Positions 6,483-6,627 of a stretch of DNA of 6,627 nt are shown in pieces; position 1 is the stretch's first letter; each line of letters starts with the position of its first letter. The stretch is from Fodinibius sp041642155 (lineage in GTDB: Bacteria > Bacteroidota > Rhodothermia > Balneolales > Balneolaceae): assembly GCF_041642155.1 (NCBI RefSeq), contig NZ_JBEPWZ010000162.1:1-6627 (forward strand), written 5' to 3'. The notes beneath the pieces are model-generated. The model saw only the letters and a list, made by a program, of their open reading frames with translations. It ran no database searches and had not been told where the DNA came from. A program made the translations under genes and the position numbers.

Positions 6483-6627
6483 TCAATCCATGATTTTGCG
6501 GAGAAAAGCCGGCTGGTCGGAATCGGACTTGTCTATTCGTTCGCGCCGGTTGTTAAGTAATTTATCGCCTTTTTGCTGTTTCTTGGGTTGCTCCCGTTGC
6601 TGTTCTTCTTCCTTTTTGTCCAGTGAG
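6483..6627 (-). CDS. ftsZ: Cell division protein FtsZ, C-terminal end (partial, cut by the window edge)
   Basis: The last 47 residues of a - strand gene are visible, with a TGA stop at 6483-6485. They consist of a hydrophilic, Gln/Lys/Glu-rich stretch ('KKEEEQQREQPKKQQKGDK') followed by 'NNRRERIDKSD' and the ending 'SDQPAFLRKIMD'. The ending closely matches the FtsZ C-terminal conserved peptide (E. coli 'DIPAFLRKQAD'), which binds FtsA and other partners, and the charged low-complexity stretch is what the disordered FtsZ linker looks like. The GTPase domain lies outside the window, so the assignment rests on the tail alone. If right, FtsZ is the tubulin-like protein of the Z ring in the cytosol, and the strong terminator about 110 bases downstream would close its operon, often the end of the dcw cluster with ftsA upstream. 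Confidence 0.8.
   Translation of the reverse strand, partial: SLDKKEEEQQREQPKKQQKGDKLLNNRRERIDKSDSDQPAFLRKIMD

Noticed and set aside
6420..6560. 46-codon + strand frame starting with ATG, with GGGAGGG about 10 bases upstream
   Set aside because: The purine run belongs to the hairpin at 6391-6407, genes here do not rely on Shine-Dalgarno sequences, and most of the frame is antisense to the ftsZ tail. Its product resembles nothing I know.

Overview
The window looks like ordinary chromosomal DNA from a Bacteroidota-type bacterium, most likely the Balneolia/Rhodothermia branch. That placement is an inference from four things: start codons mostly lack strong Shine-Dalgarno sequences; there are TAnnTTTG-type promoter elements; the outer-membrane barrel protein has the '...FANVVNTRF' ending; and the MutS2 is a variant type. 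I recognise five complete genes and one partial gene.

Layout. Bases 1-289 hold no gene I can recognise, only several small hairpins. Bases 290-1039 (+) encode a probable uroporphyrinogen-III synthase (hemD, heme pathway). It runs directly into two + strand genes for exported beta-barrel proteins: a 440-residue protein with a periplasmic N-terminal domain plus a large barrel (1023-2345), and, 3 bases later, a 181-residue protein with about eight strands (2349-2894). These two genes are clearly richer in A+T than their neighbours. Converging on them from the other strand is mutS2 (5333-2934), a full-length MutS2 ATPase/Smr protein that acts on collided ribosomes and recombination intermediates.

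The 198-base divergent spacer 5334-5531 holds candidate promoters in both directions and a leader hairpin for mutS2. On the + strand it leads into a TauE/SafE (TSUP) membrane transporter gene (5532-6341). The last gene enters from the right edge on the - strand. Its 47 visible residues end in a sequence that matches the FtsZ C-terminal conserved peptide, so it is very probably the 3' end of ftsZ, and hence perhaps the end of a dcw cell-division cluster. A strong hairpin with a T7 tract on the - strand ends the ftsZ transcript exactly at the stop codon of the TSUP gene and may work in both directions. Two more hairpins lie in the ftsZ 3' region.

The genes do not form one pathway: heme synthesis, envelope proteins, ribosome rescue/recombination control, anion transport and cell division lie side by side. 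I see no mobile element, CRISPR array, tRNA or rRNA. The least understood part is the pair of barrel genes behind hemD, especially the N-terminal domain of the first one.
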